Below are positions 50,392-60,929 of a stretch of 64,000 nucleotides of DNA, piece after piece. Under the pieces are notes generated by a model that searched no databases, was not told the origin of the DNA, and was given only the letters and a program-made list of their open reading frames with translations. The stretch comes from Cannabis sativa (taxonomy: Eukaryota > Streptophyta > Magnoliopsida > Rosales > Cannabaceae), in assembly GCF_029168945.1 (NCBI RefSeq), contig NC_083603.1, positions 48,122,406 through 48,186,405 of the forward strand, written 5' to 3'. Made by a program: the position numbers and the translations under genes. Each line of letters opens with the position of its first letter. Position 1 is the first letter of the stretch.

Positions 50392-50858
50392 AAATCATGT
50401 TAACATACTTGCATTTTATGACGCAAGTAGAGAATGTGTGTGAGTGAGATCATTGACATAGCATATTCGGGAAACATAAGGATTGCACTCAATAAAGAAG
50501 TATCAACCCAAGCAATTCTCTATGGATAGTACTGCTTGCATCGCTCAACTAAAAGGAGGTACATTGAAGGAGATAGAGTTAGAACACATTTCACGAAATT
50601 CTTCTTTATACGCTTCAAGAAAATGCATATTGGTGTTCAACATATTCAATGAAGTGTCAATCTTGCAAACTTATTCACAAAGTTATTACCAACATCAACA
50701 TTTGAGAAGACGGCAGACAAGATCGAAATTCGTCGATTAGAAGATCTCCACAAATGCCTAAATGAGGGGGAGTTAGTTTACACTATACTCTTTTTTCTTT
50801 GATAAAGTTTTCAGCAAGATTTTTAATAAGGCAGTTATTATGAACATCCAAGGAGGAG

Positions 50859-51111
50859 TGTTATAAATATTAATAATTATGTGGATGTCCAAATCTTTTA
50901 TTTATTACCATTAATTGTAATCAACATTCCTCTTTTTCTTAGTTTTCCTTTTTCTTAGTTTCTTAATATTTCACTCTTGTATTTGTATAAATAGGGGTTC
51001 ACCCCATTGGAATAAACAACTCAGAAATTCTCATTCACTTTCTCTTTCTCTCTTCATCGTCTTCTTCTTTCTTCTCATCTATTCTATATTATGTTATATT
51101 ATTTTATAACA
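50859..51111 (+). repeat. 3' LTR of the non-coding element
   Basis: Matches 45799-46035 apart from two substitutions and a 16-bp duplication (TTTTCCTTTTTCTTAG). It follows AAGGAGGAG and is bounded by the target duplication CTATG. Confidence 0.95.
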
Positions 51112-51676
51112 CTATGTCTTATTTGAGAATTTTCACCAAGTTTGAACAATTTTGAGAAGGAAAAAGAAATAGGGGTTTATTTGTTAATTATTACACTTTT
51201 TGGGTGTAATTAATAAATATATTTAAATTATATTTTATTTGATAATTATTAAAATAAAATTAGTATTAAATAATCAGATGAGAAAAGTGCTAAAATTAGA
51301 AAGTCACTTTTGTTTCTTCAGTTGAAATAAAGTGGAAAAAATCAAACTCTAAAGCCAACGATTATATTTTATGCCCTAAGAGATTAGATTCAGCCCAACT
51401 CTTTATTTTAAGCCCTATCTCATCTAACCTAACCCTAAGTGAATGCATATATAAAGAAAGTGATGAGAAGAGAGATCTAATCTAACCTAATTCTATGTCA
51501 AACAACTCTCTTGTAAATACCGCTTAATTTTAATATAAAAATTAGTAGATAAATAGGCTTTAATTCAGAAATTAGATTTTTAATTTTGATTTATGAATTG
51601 GTGATATATTTGAATTCTAGGTGTGCTATTTATGTTATATATAAAATTTCATGTTTTTCATATTTTATGCCCAACA

Positions 51677-52000
51677 ACATTGGAACGCGATGTTTGGCCA
51701 ATAGAATCATATTTTTGTATGATTTAGTATTTTAGTAATAGCGGGAAAACTTAGATAGACATTAGAAATATCGAAATTATTTGAAGTATTATATTTAACC
51801 AAATTACCCCTAGGTGGTAAGGATACATTTTGGCTTAGACAAGGGCAAAATGGTCTTTCTGCCATTTAGGTTATTTGCCCTTTAGTGGTTTTATTTATGT
51901 TAGAGAATTTGAAGTTAAGTTTTAATTATTAGATAAAAACTTTACTTTAATTCATTTTATTTCAAGTAAGGAAATAAGACCAAATTTCATCTCTCTTCAA

Positions 52001-52055
<55 letters not shown>

Positions 52056-53496
52056 TTGAGAACCAGCAACATTTAGAGGTTTTCTTCAGCTCAATTCAGG
52101 GTTTTCTAGCAAGTATTTTGTGATTCCAACCCAAGGTAAATACTCAAGCTTCCCTCTTTGTGATTTTTTAAGTTCAAAGCTAAGTTTATGCATAATTTTC
52201 TATGGTTATGGTTCTGTAAGTTTAATTTGGTTTTGGATTATGTTATGATGTTGTGTTGAAGTTATTTAAGCTGATTTAAGTAAGGTTTGTTGGTTGTTAT
52301 GGTGTTTGAGCAAGGTTTGAGTTTAATAACTCAAACTTTGCTCTATAATGGTGAGTTTTGATTTTGAGGAGTTTGTTTGATTTTATTGCATGAATTCTTC
52401 TTGTCGTGGCCTGTTTAGAAGGTCTGGAAAGTTTGGTAATGTTTGGGGTTGATTTGATTTGCTTAGGAGGATTTTGGTGTTTCCTGCACTAAATCGGTCG
52501 ACCGGTTCAGTGGGACCTTTATGAACCGAAATTTTGGTTGGTCCCTAGGAAGACTCCATAGAATCGGTCTTCCGGTTGGGGCATTTTAAGGCACCGTAGT
52601 TTTTCTTATTTTTGCAATATTTAGGGTATTGCCATGTTATCCATCGATAAGGAAACTTTTAGTTTCGATTTTAAATCCCCAAAAAGTGATTTAGCATGTC
52701 ACTCATCATTTTTACGAATATTGTGATTTAGGGGCCTGTGAATCGTCAAGTAACAGTTCCACTCAGGTTGACCGACACACCTAAATTCGGAAACGAGGTA
52801 AGATTAGTATAATGATATGAATATGTATTTACATGTTTAACGTACATATTTATTAAGCCTATTAGATTATATTGATAGCGGTATCAATACACGTAGAGTT
52901 GTATTGGATACCGATAAATGTATGTTTGGCTCAGATACTGATCAAAACTATCACATCAGTACGACTAGAGTACCAAGTATAGGCTGATAAATGATCGATA
53001 GTATTGTCGTACGAATGTTCTAGACTCAGTACCTTCTAGGGTGCAGGGATAGGGTTATAGTTTGGTGTATGGGTGCTTAACTGTAATCTGGGTTATATTT
53101 ATGATTATGATTATGCTTTTCTTATTGAGTCTGCCGGCTCACAGATATTGTTTGCATATGTAGGTAAAGGCAAGGCTAAAGTTGAGCAGCTGTGAGAGCG
53201 AGCGGATAAAGATTGTACATGTCGGGGTAATTAGACTTAGAGCATACGATCTTTGGAACAGCTGGTTGCATTTTGTATAGTTGCTAGGCGACAACTTTTG
53301 TGTTTAGTATTTTGAATCAGTTGTAAATATTTTAAACTTGGGATCCCAGATATATAAAAGTTAGTTTATTTTAATATTGTTAGTAATTAAGTAAAGTTTT
53401 AATTATTCACAATTTTTAATAAACTCGTTGATTAGCAGCAAACTGCACAGTCAATATAAAATCACGATAACACGCCTAAACTGGTATGGTGTTACA
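51677..53496 (+). repeat. Ty3/gypsy LTR with a (CT)24 run
   Basis: The right end is GTGTTACA at 53496, followed by a decayed primer site (TGTATCAAAGC, compare TGGTATCAGAGC). The last 350 bp match, in reverse, the sequence at 57028-57390 (shared words AGGTAAAGGCAAGGCTA, GATTGTACATGTCGGGG, GGGATCCC). The left limit is not clear; it may start at TGTTTGGCC near 51693. A pure CT run lies at 52003-52050. Confidence 0.7.
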
Positions 53497-55226
53497 ATTT
53501 TGTATCAAAGCTGCCATGTTGTGTTTTGAAGATCGTCACGACATGTACAATCATCATCAGAGATAAGCTCGATTCACAGTTCAGTAAGCCTTTATTGCTT
53601 TAGTATTTTATTTTATTAGTATGTTATAAGAAAAGCCTGATAGGAAGCATGTTAGTGGCCTAATAACTGAATAGGCATATGTTTTAATTTTTAAAATAAG
53701 CGGTAATTAGTAAATTATTCTTGATCGCGATCTTAGGGGTGAGCATAAAATCCAAAAAACCAAAAAAACCGTTCAAATCGACCTACCGAACACCGTTGGA
53801 ACCGAAACCGACGAAACCGAAAACCGAAAAAACCACTAACAGTTAAAAACGCCATTGAACTAAAATTTTTTTTGGTAATAAACCGGCCGAAAAAACCGAA
53901 ACCGACCGTTATACATATATATATTAATTTATTAAGTTTTTTTCCATGTATTATAGTTACTTATAATATATAAAAATAATATATTACTTTTTTATTAATA
54001 TTAAAGTTAAAAGAATAAGATAATTAGTTTTTGAACAATTAATTTATATGTTTGTAGTTGTAAAATGTAAAATAATGTATTTATAGAATAAATTGGATTA
54101 TTTTTTTTTTTAAAAAAAGTTCGGTTTGGGCGGTTTAAACCGACCAAACCCCGGTTCAAAACAGTCGGTTTTAAAATAGATTCTGGATTGGTCGGTCGGT
54201 TTTCGGATTGCACCAATCCAGACCGAAAACCGAATTTTAGATTTTTATATAGAAAAAAATCGACCAAACCGACCGATTCTCAGCCCTACGCGATCTGACC
54301 AGGCTAGCTCTTGGTTTCCCAGACTATTCTATTAGAATGGACGCTAGGCATAACACGAGGAGCTAGGGTAACTCGGTCAGATCTAGTGGTGGTTAAGGAG
54401 CTCAGTTTCCCCTGAATATACGTGGCCGAGGCAGAAGCCAAATAGGCAGGGCACACGGTCAGGCAAATGCTAACCCACCACATGCTGCCTAGGATTGGGA
54501 AAACATGTTTGCAGCAATGCAAGATAGAATCAATGAACAAGAAGAAGAGATCAGATGGCTAAGGCAGCAGGGTGCTCCTGCAATGCCTGCTCCTGAAATG
54601 CAGGTGGCTCCCGCCCCTACTATGCAGGCAAGGCCAGTCGCTACTATGAACCAGATGGAACCACTCTATGAAAAGTTTCGCAAGAAGGCACCTCCAGTCT
54701 TTCTAGAAGGTCCCGATGTGATGAAAATCGAATAGTGGCTGACAGTTATTACACGAATTCTGAACTTTATGGGTGTTACCGACAATAACAGAGTGGCTTG
54801 TGCCACATTCCAATTCTAGAAAGATGCCCTGGTTTGGTGGGATATGGTGGCCCTGACTTGGGATGTCACTACCATTACCTGGGAAGAGTTCTAGGAATTA
54901 TTCAATGCAAAGTATTATAATGAAGTAGTTTGTAGCGCAAAATGAAAAGAATTTACTCAGTTGACTCAGAAAGATAATATGACCGTTACTGAGTATACAA
55001 CCCAGTTTGATAGATTAGCTAGGCTGGCTTTGGGAATTGTGCCAATCGATTTAAGTAAGAAAGAAAAGTATCTGGATGGATTAAATCCCAAAATTAAACA
55101 CGACCTGATGATCACAATCGATGATAACACCACATATGCTGATATAGTGTGAAAAGCACTGTGAGCTGAGGGCACAATTGAGTGGATCAAGGAGTCTCGA
55201 GGGACTCAGGTTGTTGGTGGGGCTAC
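53497..55226 (+). pseudogene. Ty3/gypsy gag remnant (chromovirus type)
   Basis: After the decayed primer site and a leader comes a gag frame near 54505-55190: MFAAMQDRINEQEEEIRWLR, then PPVFLEGPDVMKIE, DALVWWDMVAL, NAKYYNEVV, MTVTEYTTQFDRLARLA, KEKYLDGLNPKIKHDL. The order and motifs are those of the retrotrans-gag domain of chromoviruses. At least six stops lie in one frame: TAG after KIE, FQF and EEF, and TGA after SAK, DIV and KAL. It is dead and truncated at 55226 by a copia LTR. A hAT-like MITE is inserted at 53734-54288. Confidence 0.85.
53734..54288. mobile_element. hAT-like MITE with 8-bp target duplication
   Basis: A 555-bp non-coding element with ends TAGGGGTGAGCATAAA and the reverse complement of TAGGGCTGAGAATCGG. 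It is flanked by CGCGATCT (53726-53733 and 54289-54296). The body is filled with AACCGAA/CGGTTT words near both ends and has an AT-rich middle. An 8-bp duplication and TAGGG-type ends fit the hAT superfamily. It is inserted in the leader of the gypsy gag. Confidence 0.88.
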
Positions 55227-57027
55227 TGTTGGAAATTATTTTACCAGGATCTAGATTTACTAACAAGTATGTTGGATTAACAACCTAATATGAATTCTAA
55301 AACAATGAAAATAAACACATATAAAGTTAGAAAACCTTACAGTGGGTGCAGCGGAATAATATGACTCCTTCCGTTCAGATCTCTAGCCTTTGATTCCTTT
55401 CTGTAGCAGAGCATCACCAAGATCTGAACCTGGATCTTCTTTTCTCCTACTTTGATGTAGAATTTCCATAGTCTTCCATACTATGATTGAGATACCACTT
55501 GATGTGTGTGGGCACTACTCATCTCACAAGGATTTCGAATTTTTCTCTCTTTTTCTCGCTTAATTTCGTGGCTTATCATCCATTCAAGAGAAGAGAACAA
55601 GGTTGCTTTATATAGGGAAAAGGGAGAGCACAACTTTCCAAATAAAACAGTTTCCTTAATTACTGTGTAATCAATTAACTGCCTTATTTAGTGTGATCAA
55701 CCACTTTTCTATTTTTGCTAGGCTTTGATTAGCAATTACATGGCAATTAAAATTGAAAATAATAATTGGGAAACACACAAAGAGGTGCCGGCCATAGGGT
55801 GAAATGGGCCTCACTTGGATTTTGCAGTTTCCTCAATTTTATTTCAATTTCTCCAAAAATGCCATTTTTCCAATTCTAATCATTTAAATGCCAAAACTAA
55901 TTATTTAATAACTAAAATAGATTATTAAATAATATTGTCATTTAAAATAATTATTAATTAGACATACAAAGTCTCTTAATTAATAATTAAACCTAGAAAC
56001 CCTTTTCTTTACGATTTCATCCTTAAACTGTGAGAATTCATAAAGTAGACATAGTCTAACTTTTAGAATTATAATTGATTAATTAAAATTAATTAACTGA
56101 GTCTTACAAGCAGTATGGTCTCAACTAGTATGGGGACCATGGGTCTATATAACCGAGCTTCCAATAAGTCGAACCGAATTTACCAAGTAAATTCCCTAAC
56201 TTATTAATTCCTCATTGAATCCACACTTAGAACTTGGAATGGCACTCTCAGTCATATAGAAATGCTCTATATGCTCCACGATATAGACACGTCATTAGTT
56301 ATCCATTGTTATAACCCTAATGTGATCAATGATCCTCTATATAGATGATTTACACTGTAAAGGGATTAAATTACCGTAACACCCTACAATGTATTTTATC
56401 CTTAAAACACTTAACCCTGTATAAATGATATTTCACCTAAGTGAAATGAGATCTCCACCATTTATCTTCGTTTGGTTAAGCTCGAAGGAAATCATCCTTT
56501 ACTTCTATTTGCCAAATAGAAGCTATAGATTCCATATTTATGTTAGCGCTCCCCCACTCAATTGCACTACCGTGTTCCCAAAATGTACGTATTGCCCAGA
56601 CTAAAGATTAGGCTTAACTAACAAATAAAATAACACGAATAATACTCTTGAAATTGAGCCTAACCATATCAGGATTTCGATCATGTGATCTAGGATCAAC
56701 TTATGATATTGAATTGAATAGATGTTTACGGTAAGTTTCAAAATCTAATTCAAAGTTCAATATCGGTCCATTCCAATGCATACTCCATGCATCCGATACT
56801 GTTAAACTTTGCCAATGTCCTGGAAAGGACATAACACTTTTCCAAGGTGTAAGAATACCTATCGCTGATTATACCATGTCAGTCTAAATCCAGTGTTCTG
56901 ACAAATCAGGGAATCTACTTTTGAACATATAATAAAGATTATATTCAACTGTGCTGACAACACTATAATCTTTAACCAACTCATATGTTATGGACTTAAA
57001 AATAATTCATACATTATATACACATAT
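55227..57027 (-). repeat. Long copia LTR, minus orientation, truncated
   Basis: In the minus direction it ends TAATTTCCAACA (plus-strand start TGTTGGAAATTA at 55227) and carries a TATA box (CTATATAAA, 55608-55616 on the plus strand), followed by a leader. It shares ordered blocks with 44657-51676. The expected TG start is missing where the gypsy LTR begins at 57028. No coding sequence is attached. Confidence 0.7.
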
Positions 57028-57712
57028 TGTCACACCCTAACTAACTTAGGCGTATTACGTGATTAATTAAAATTTTGCTTTTTAATTAAACTTATAAACC
57101 ATATTACAAAAGACTCGGGATCCCGATTTATAAAATCATTTACAAAAGTTTTAACTGTTTAACTATTACATCAAAATAAAAGTCGTCTAACGACCAGTTA
57201 CAAAAATTTAGCCTTGCTGTCCCGAGGATCGTACGCTCCAGGCCTAACCGCCCCGACATGTACAATCTCATAAGCTCGCTCACGGTCCATCAGCTATAGC
57301 CTTGCCTTTACCTACACATGAACATAAACTGTGAGTCGACAGACTCAGTAAGAAAAGCATAATAATATCATACATAATACTAACTGCCGTGTCCAACACG
57401 ATACTGAGTCCCGCTACTGCCATGTCCAACATGGTACTGAGCCACTACTGCCATGTCCAACATGGTACTGAGTTTTGAACGTTCATAGGGACGGTACTAT
57501 TGACAAGTATCCTCCTGATCGGTCGAACCGGTCATACTCCGGCTGCTGGTCATACTCCAGCCTGTACCGACGGGATAGGTCAATAGCACTGAACCACCAA
57601 CCAAATGTCAGCCTGATCGGTCGAACCGGTCATACTCCGGCTGCTGGTCATACTCCAGCCTGTACCGACGTGACAGGGTTGGATGGTTCAAAGCCTAAAT
57701 ACATAACTAATG
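57028..57712 (-). repeat. Ty3/gypsy LTR fragment (minus), cut by the Sirevirus
   Basis: It matches the 3' part of the gypsy LTR at 51677-53496 in reverse, with its end TGACA at 57028. It carries internal direct repeats: three units of about 33 bp with TGTCCAACATGGTACTGAG (57383-57476) and two 60-bp copies at 57514-57573 and 57612-57671 (TCGGTCGAACCGGTCATAC). It stops at the Sirevirus LTR at 57713. Confidence 0.7.
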
Positions 57713-59184
57713 TGTTAGCCCAAGATATGTTTCCAAGAGGGGGGGTGAATTGGAAATTTAAACTAATTTCGGAAAATTAAAACTTTTAACACAAAATTAT
57801 GCAATTAGTTAATTAATCAAGTAAAAGCAAGTAGTATGGCAAGCAATATATTAAGACAAATAATTAAACTTGTAAAGTAAAGAGTTTAAGGATTAGAAAA
57901 TGCAAACTCTCGATTTTTACAAGGTTCGGTAGAACTATGCCACCTACGTCCTTGGTCTTCAAAGCTATGGACCTAGCTTTGAGTTCCAATATCGAGCCAA
58001 GTTAACGGGCTTGACTAACCCTTACAACCGGGAAATTTTCACCAAGGTATTTCCAAACCTCTTACAATAGTTTCGCACCCCCGAGGACTATTAACCTCTT
58101 TCTCGGATTGTTAAAGTGCCAATCTCACTATTACCGGGTTGTTTACAAAACCGGTGCCAACCTCACCTCAACCACAATATGGAAATGTGTTTGATATACA
58201 AGCTAAACTCACTCTAGAAATATGATGATACAATGGAAACCTAGAGTGAAAAGCTAGCACACTTAAGATGAATAAAATCAAATTTTGGCTCAAAGTGTGT
58301 GAAATGTGTTGGTTTGGATTTCAAACTTAGAAGCTCCTTAATCTCACTTAGATAGGTTAGATATATGTAATAAATGCTCAACCAACTTGATTTTTTGAGT
58401 GAAAAATAAGTTTATATAGTGTAGGAACAAAAACTAGCCGTTTATAGCCGTTAGCACATTTTTCAAAAAGAATCCTGGGAAAAACGGACTACCTATTTTA
58501 AAACGGACTACCTTTCTGCGAAAAACGGACTACCTATTTTAAATAGGTAGGCCGAAAATCAGGCAGGTTCAAAACTTGCATTTTTTGGCACTAAAACGTG
58601 CATAACTCTTTACTCGATTATCCGATTTCAAAAATTCCAATTTTGTTCTCTTAGTTAAACAAAATGTGATTTAGAAATTCACTCAAAAAAATTTTTGGAC
58701 TATCATGTGAGAAAACTTGTTGCACAAGTTAGTGAATGGGCCAAAATTTAAATTTATAAAACTTTGTGTGCTATGCAAATCACTTTAACAAGACTAAAGT
58801 AAATTTATACCATTTGATTTTGAGTAGTCTTGATGTAGATGAGCCTCCTAGCTTGATTTTCATGTTTTTGATCCCATGTTGACTTTTCTCGAGAGTTGAC
58901 TCTTGACTTTGACTTTGACTTTGACTTTCGGGTTGACTTTTGACTTTGGCCTTTTGAAGACCTCTTTTGAATAGGGTCTTGAGTTGTTGATCTCTTGATG
59001 AATCTTTTGCTCTTGATATGCTTGTTGAATCCATTTAGGGTTGCTTTAAAAAGTTTGGTAAACATACCAATTTATTTATTTTCTCTTTTAATTTTGCTAC
59101 AAAATCAACAAATCATTAATAACAAATAATAATCAAATATTTGTTAATCATCAAAACAAGGAGATATAAAAGTTTGAGTTAACA
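57713..59184 (-). repeat. 3' LTR of a Sirevirus (1472 bp)
   Basis: In the minus direction it starts TGTTAACTCAAAC directly after a polypurine tract (AAAGGGGGAGAT) and ends GGGCTAACA, giving TG...CA ends. A TATA box (CTATATAAA) lies at 58411-58419. It has a TTGAC-rich cluster (58879-58947) and three AAAACGGACTACC copies (58481-58534). The word ATCATCAAAAAGGGGGAGAT before the LTR is a well-known mark of Sireviruses. The 5' LTR is off the window, so age cannot be judged. Confidence 0.85.
58411..58419 (-). promoter_or_regulatory. TATA box of the Sirevirus LTR
   Basis: CTATATAAA on the minus strand, inside the LTR about 770 bp from its start. It is the best candidate for the core promoter and so marks U3 (above 58419) against R/U5 (below). 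Confidence 0.6.
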
Positions 59185-59430
59185 ATCTCCCCCTTTTTGA
59201 TGATATCAAATATTTGATTATTTTGAAAGGGAAAGAAAAATTTAAATAATGTATATTGGATTAGCTCCCCCTTAATGTGTGCAAGAAAAAAAATACCTTT
59301 TAATTTTACCTTGCATGTATTACTCCCCCTCAATTTTTACTTATGATTAAAAGATTAGATACAAAAAAAAAAAAAAATTGAGGTTATGCCAAAAAAAAAA
59401 AATAATCAATAGATATTTTCTCCCCCTTTT
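59185..59430 (-). other. Multiple polypurine tracts of the Sirevirus
   Basis: Four AGGGGGAG-type tracts (minus strand) lie at about 59185-59197, 59265-59272, 59323-59331 and 59420-59430, spaced 60-95 bp apart. The first abuts the 3' LTR. Arrays of polypurine tracts before the 3' LTR are a described trait of Sireviruses and may prime plus-strand synthesis at several points. Confidence 0.85.
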
Positions 59431-59673
59431 GATTCATCAAAAAGGGTGGCAAGGAATTCACAAAATATAGAAAAAAAATAAAAACAAAGCAACATTACCC
59501 ATGAATTAAAACAAAGTCATATCATCCAAAATAACATGCAACACACAAAAAAAAACATAAAAAAAAATACCAAATAACACAAAGTCAAGAGGCATGAAGC
59601 CTTTGCACACAACCAAAAACAAAATAAAATAATAAAAAAAACAAATATGCAAGAAAAAAAAATATGCAAGAAA

Positions 59674-60929
59674 CTAGTTTGGTGGAGGGCCAAAACGATC
59701 CATGTAAGCCCTCCATTGTGCCATCTCATCTTGAACATTTTCAAATCCTTGGACCATGTCACTCCTCATGGTGTTGATATCATTCCTTAAAGTTTGAAAT
59801 TGAGTGTCAAGAGATGTGTGAAGTTGAGCAAAAGCCTCTTCAATATTGAATTGAGGCATGGGAGGCGCTTGAGGATTGTCTTCTTCTTCATCTTCCTCTT
59901 CTTCTTCTTCTTCACTAGCACTAGGAATTGCTTGGCCCCCTCCTTGAGCTTGGGAATCTTGCTTGGTGTAAATCCATCTTTCTTCATCGGTATCGAATTT
60001 GTAGGACATACCCTTGATAGTGATTTCCCCTAAAATATCGGAATCCTTAAATTCTAGCACTTCGGTTTCATCATTGGTAGGAATGCCTAGAAGAGGAAAT
60101 AGGTAACTAAGAAGGGCACCAAAGGGTAAGGCCTTTTTTTTTGTCTAGGCTTAAACACTTCATTAATGGTTCGAATTATAAGATAGCCTAAGTTTATACT
60201 CTTACTTTGGACAATGATATTGAAAAGGAGAATTTGGTCAAGAGCACTAACGCTATCTTTATGGCCCTTCCTAGGTACTATATTGTTGCAAATAAAGGAG
60301 TGGATGAGTTTTCCTTGAAGAGTAAGGTTATGGCGTTTTGGTTTGTCAAGGATATCTTCTCCTACACAAACTATACTAGTAAATGAGGCATGGTTATAGT
60401 AGGCATCATTCTTAAGTTTAGGCCTAGGATCAAGTAAAAGACCTTCATTAGGGGCATTTAGGAGTTCATTTAAGGAATCAACGGTGATAGTAAATCTAAC
60501 TCCTTTAAGAGTTCCCTTAATGCAATAAGGATCACTAGCAATTTCAATGCAAGCAAAGAAAGCCCTCACTAGCCTAGGATAGATATAAGTGTTAATTCCT
60601 ATCAAAGTTTCCCAACCCATTTCTTCAAAAAGGGTGCTAAAATTAATAAAGTTAAGGGCATCCAAATCACATTTCTTACCAATGAGTATGTCCCTCTTTG
60701 AGAAATCCTCTTGAAATTTTCTTGCCCATTTTCCATGGGAGAAGAGTTCATGCCTAGCCTTGCTCCTTAGCTCTTCTTTTGCATGGAAGTTCTTGTCCTC
60801 TTTCCTTGTCTTGATGATGAAGCCATGGAAGATAATTGATTTTGGAGAGAGGTAGGATTTTGAAAAGAGAAAAGAGGGATTAGGTTTTGGTAAGAGAAAT
60901 GTTGATAGAAGAGGGTAGGAGGCTGTCAA
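59674..60929 (-). pseudogene. Sirevirus env-like ORF (putative plant transposon protein domain), frameshifted
   Basis: Downstream of pol in the element. The N-terminal 280 residues start at ATG 60929 and carry the domain often annotated as putative plant transposon protein (YPRLVRAFFACIEI, VRFTITVDSLNELLNAP, LIHSFICNNIVPRKGH). The frame shifts in a run of T (A on the coding strand) at about 60133-60142 and continues to 59674 with an acidic E-rich stretch and a coiled-coil-like tail (TQFQTLRNDINTMRSDM). The total span is not a multiple of three, which fits a one-base indel. Env-like genes at this place are known in Sireviruses, but a role in entry has not been shown. No signal peptide or clear membrane segment stands out. 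Confidence 0.75.

Larger units (their letters stand above)
45799..51111 (+). mobile_element. Young non-coding LTR retrotransposon (copia-derived), complete with TSD
   Basis: LTRs at 45799-46035 (237 bp) and 50859-51111 (253 bp) differ by two substitutions and one 16-bp duplication. They begin TGTTATAAATATT and end TTTATAACA. The target duplication is CTATG (45794-45798 and 51112-51116). The 4.8-kb interior has no long reading frame. A copia ancestry shows at the 3' end: a decayed RNase H (DSTACIAQLKGGTLKE, 50530-50570; TFEK-like end near 50700) and two polypurine tracts, GAGGGGGAGA near 50199 and GAGGGGGAGT near 50765. The nearly identical LTRs with no coding capacity mean that it was moved by proteins of another element. 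Confidence 0.93.
44657..51676 (+). repeat. Long copia LTR (about 1.7 kb) split by a younger LTR element
   Basis: The segments 44657-45798 and 51117-51676 together make a 1.7-kb LTR-like unit starting TGTTGAGATTTTATGCC and ending TTTATGCCCAACA. It shares blocks with the reverse-oriented unit at 55227-57027 (GTGCAATGAGTGGGAG-, GAATTAATAAGTTAGG-like words), which supports a common LTR family. The following ACATTGG may be a decayed primer site. No matching second LTR or gag-pol of this copy is present, so it is solo or truncated. Confidence 0.6.

Noticed and set aside
57475..57780. 101-codon reading frame
   Set aside because: It runs through LTR direct repeats and across the gypsy/Sirevirus LTR junction, so it is not a gene.
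58780..59065. Two overlapping Lys/Ser/Gln-rich reading frames on the minus strand
   Set aside because: They are translations of the TTGAC repeat cluster inside the Sirevirus LTR, in two frames at once, with no domain.
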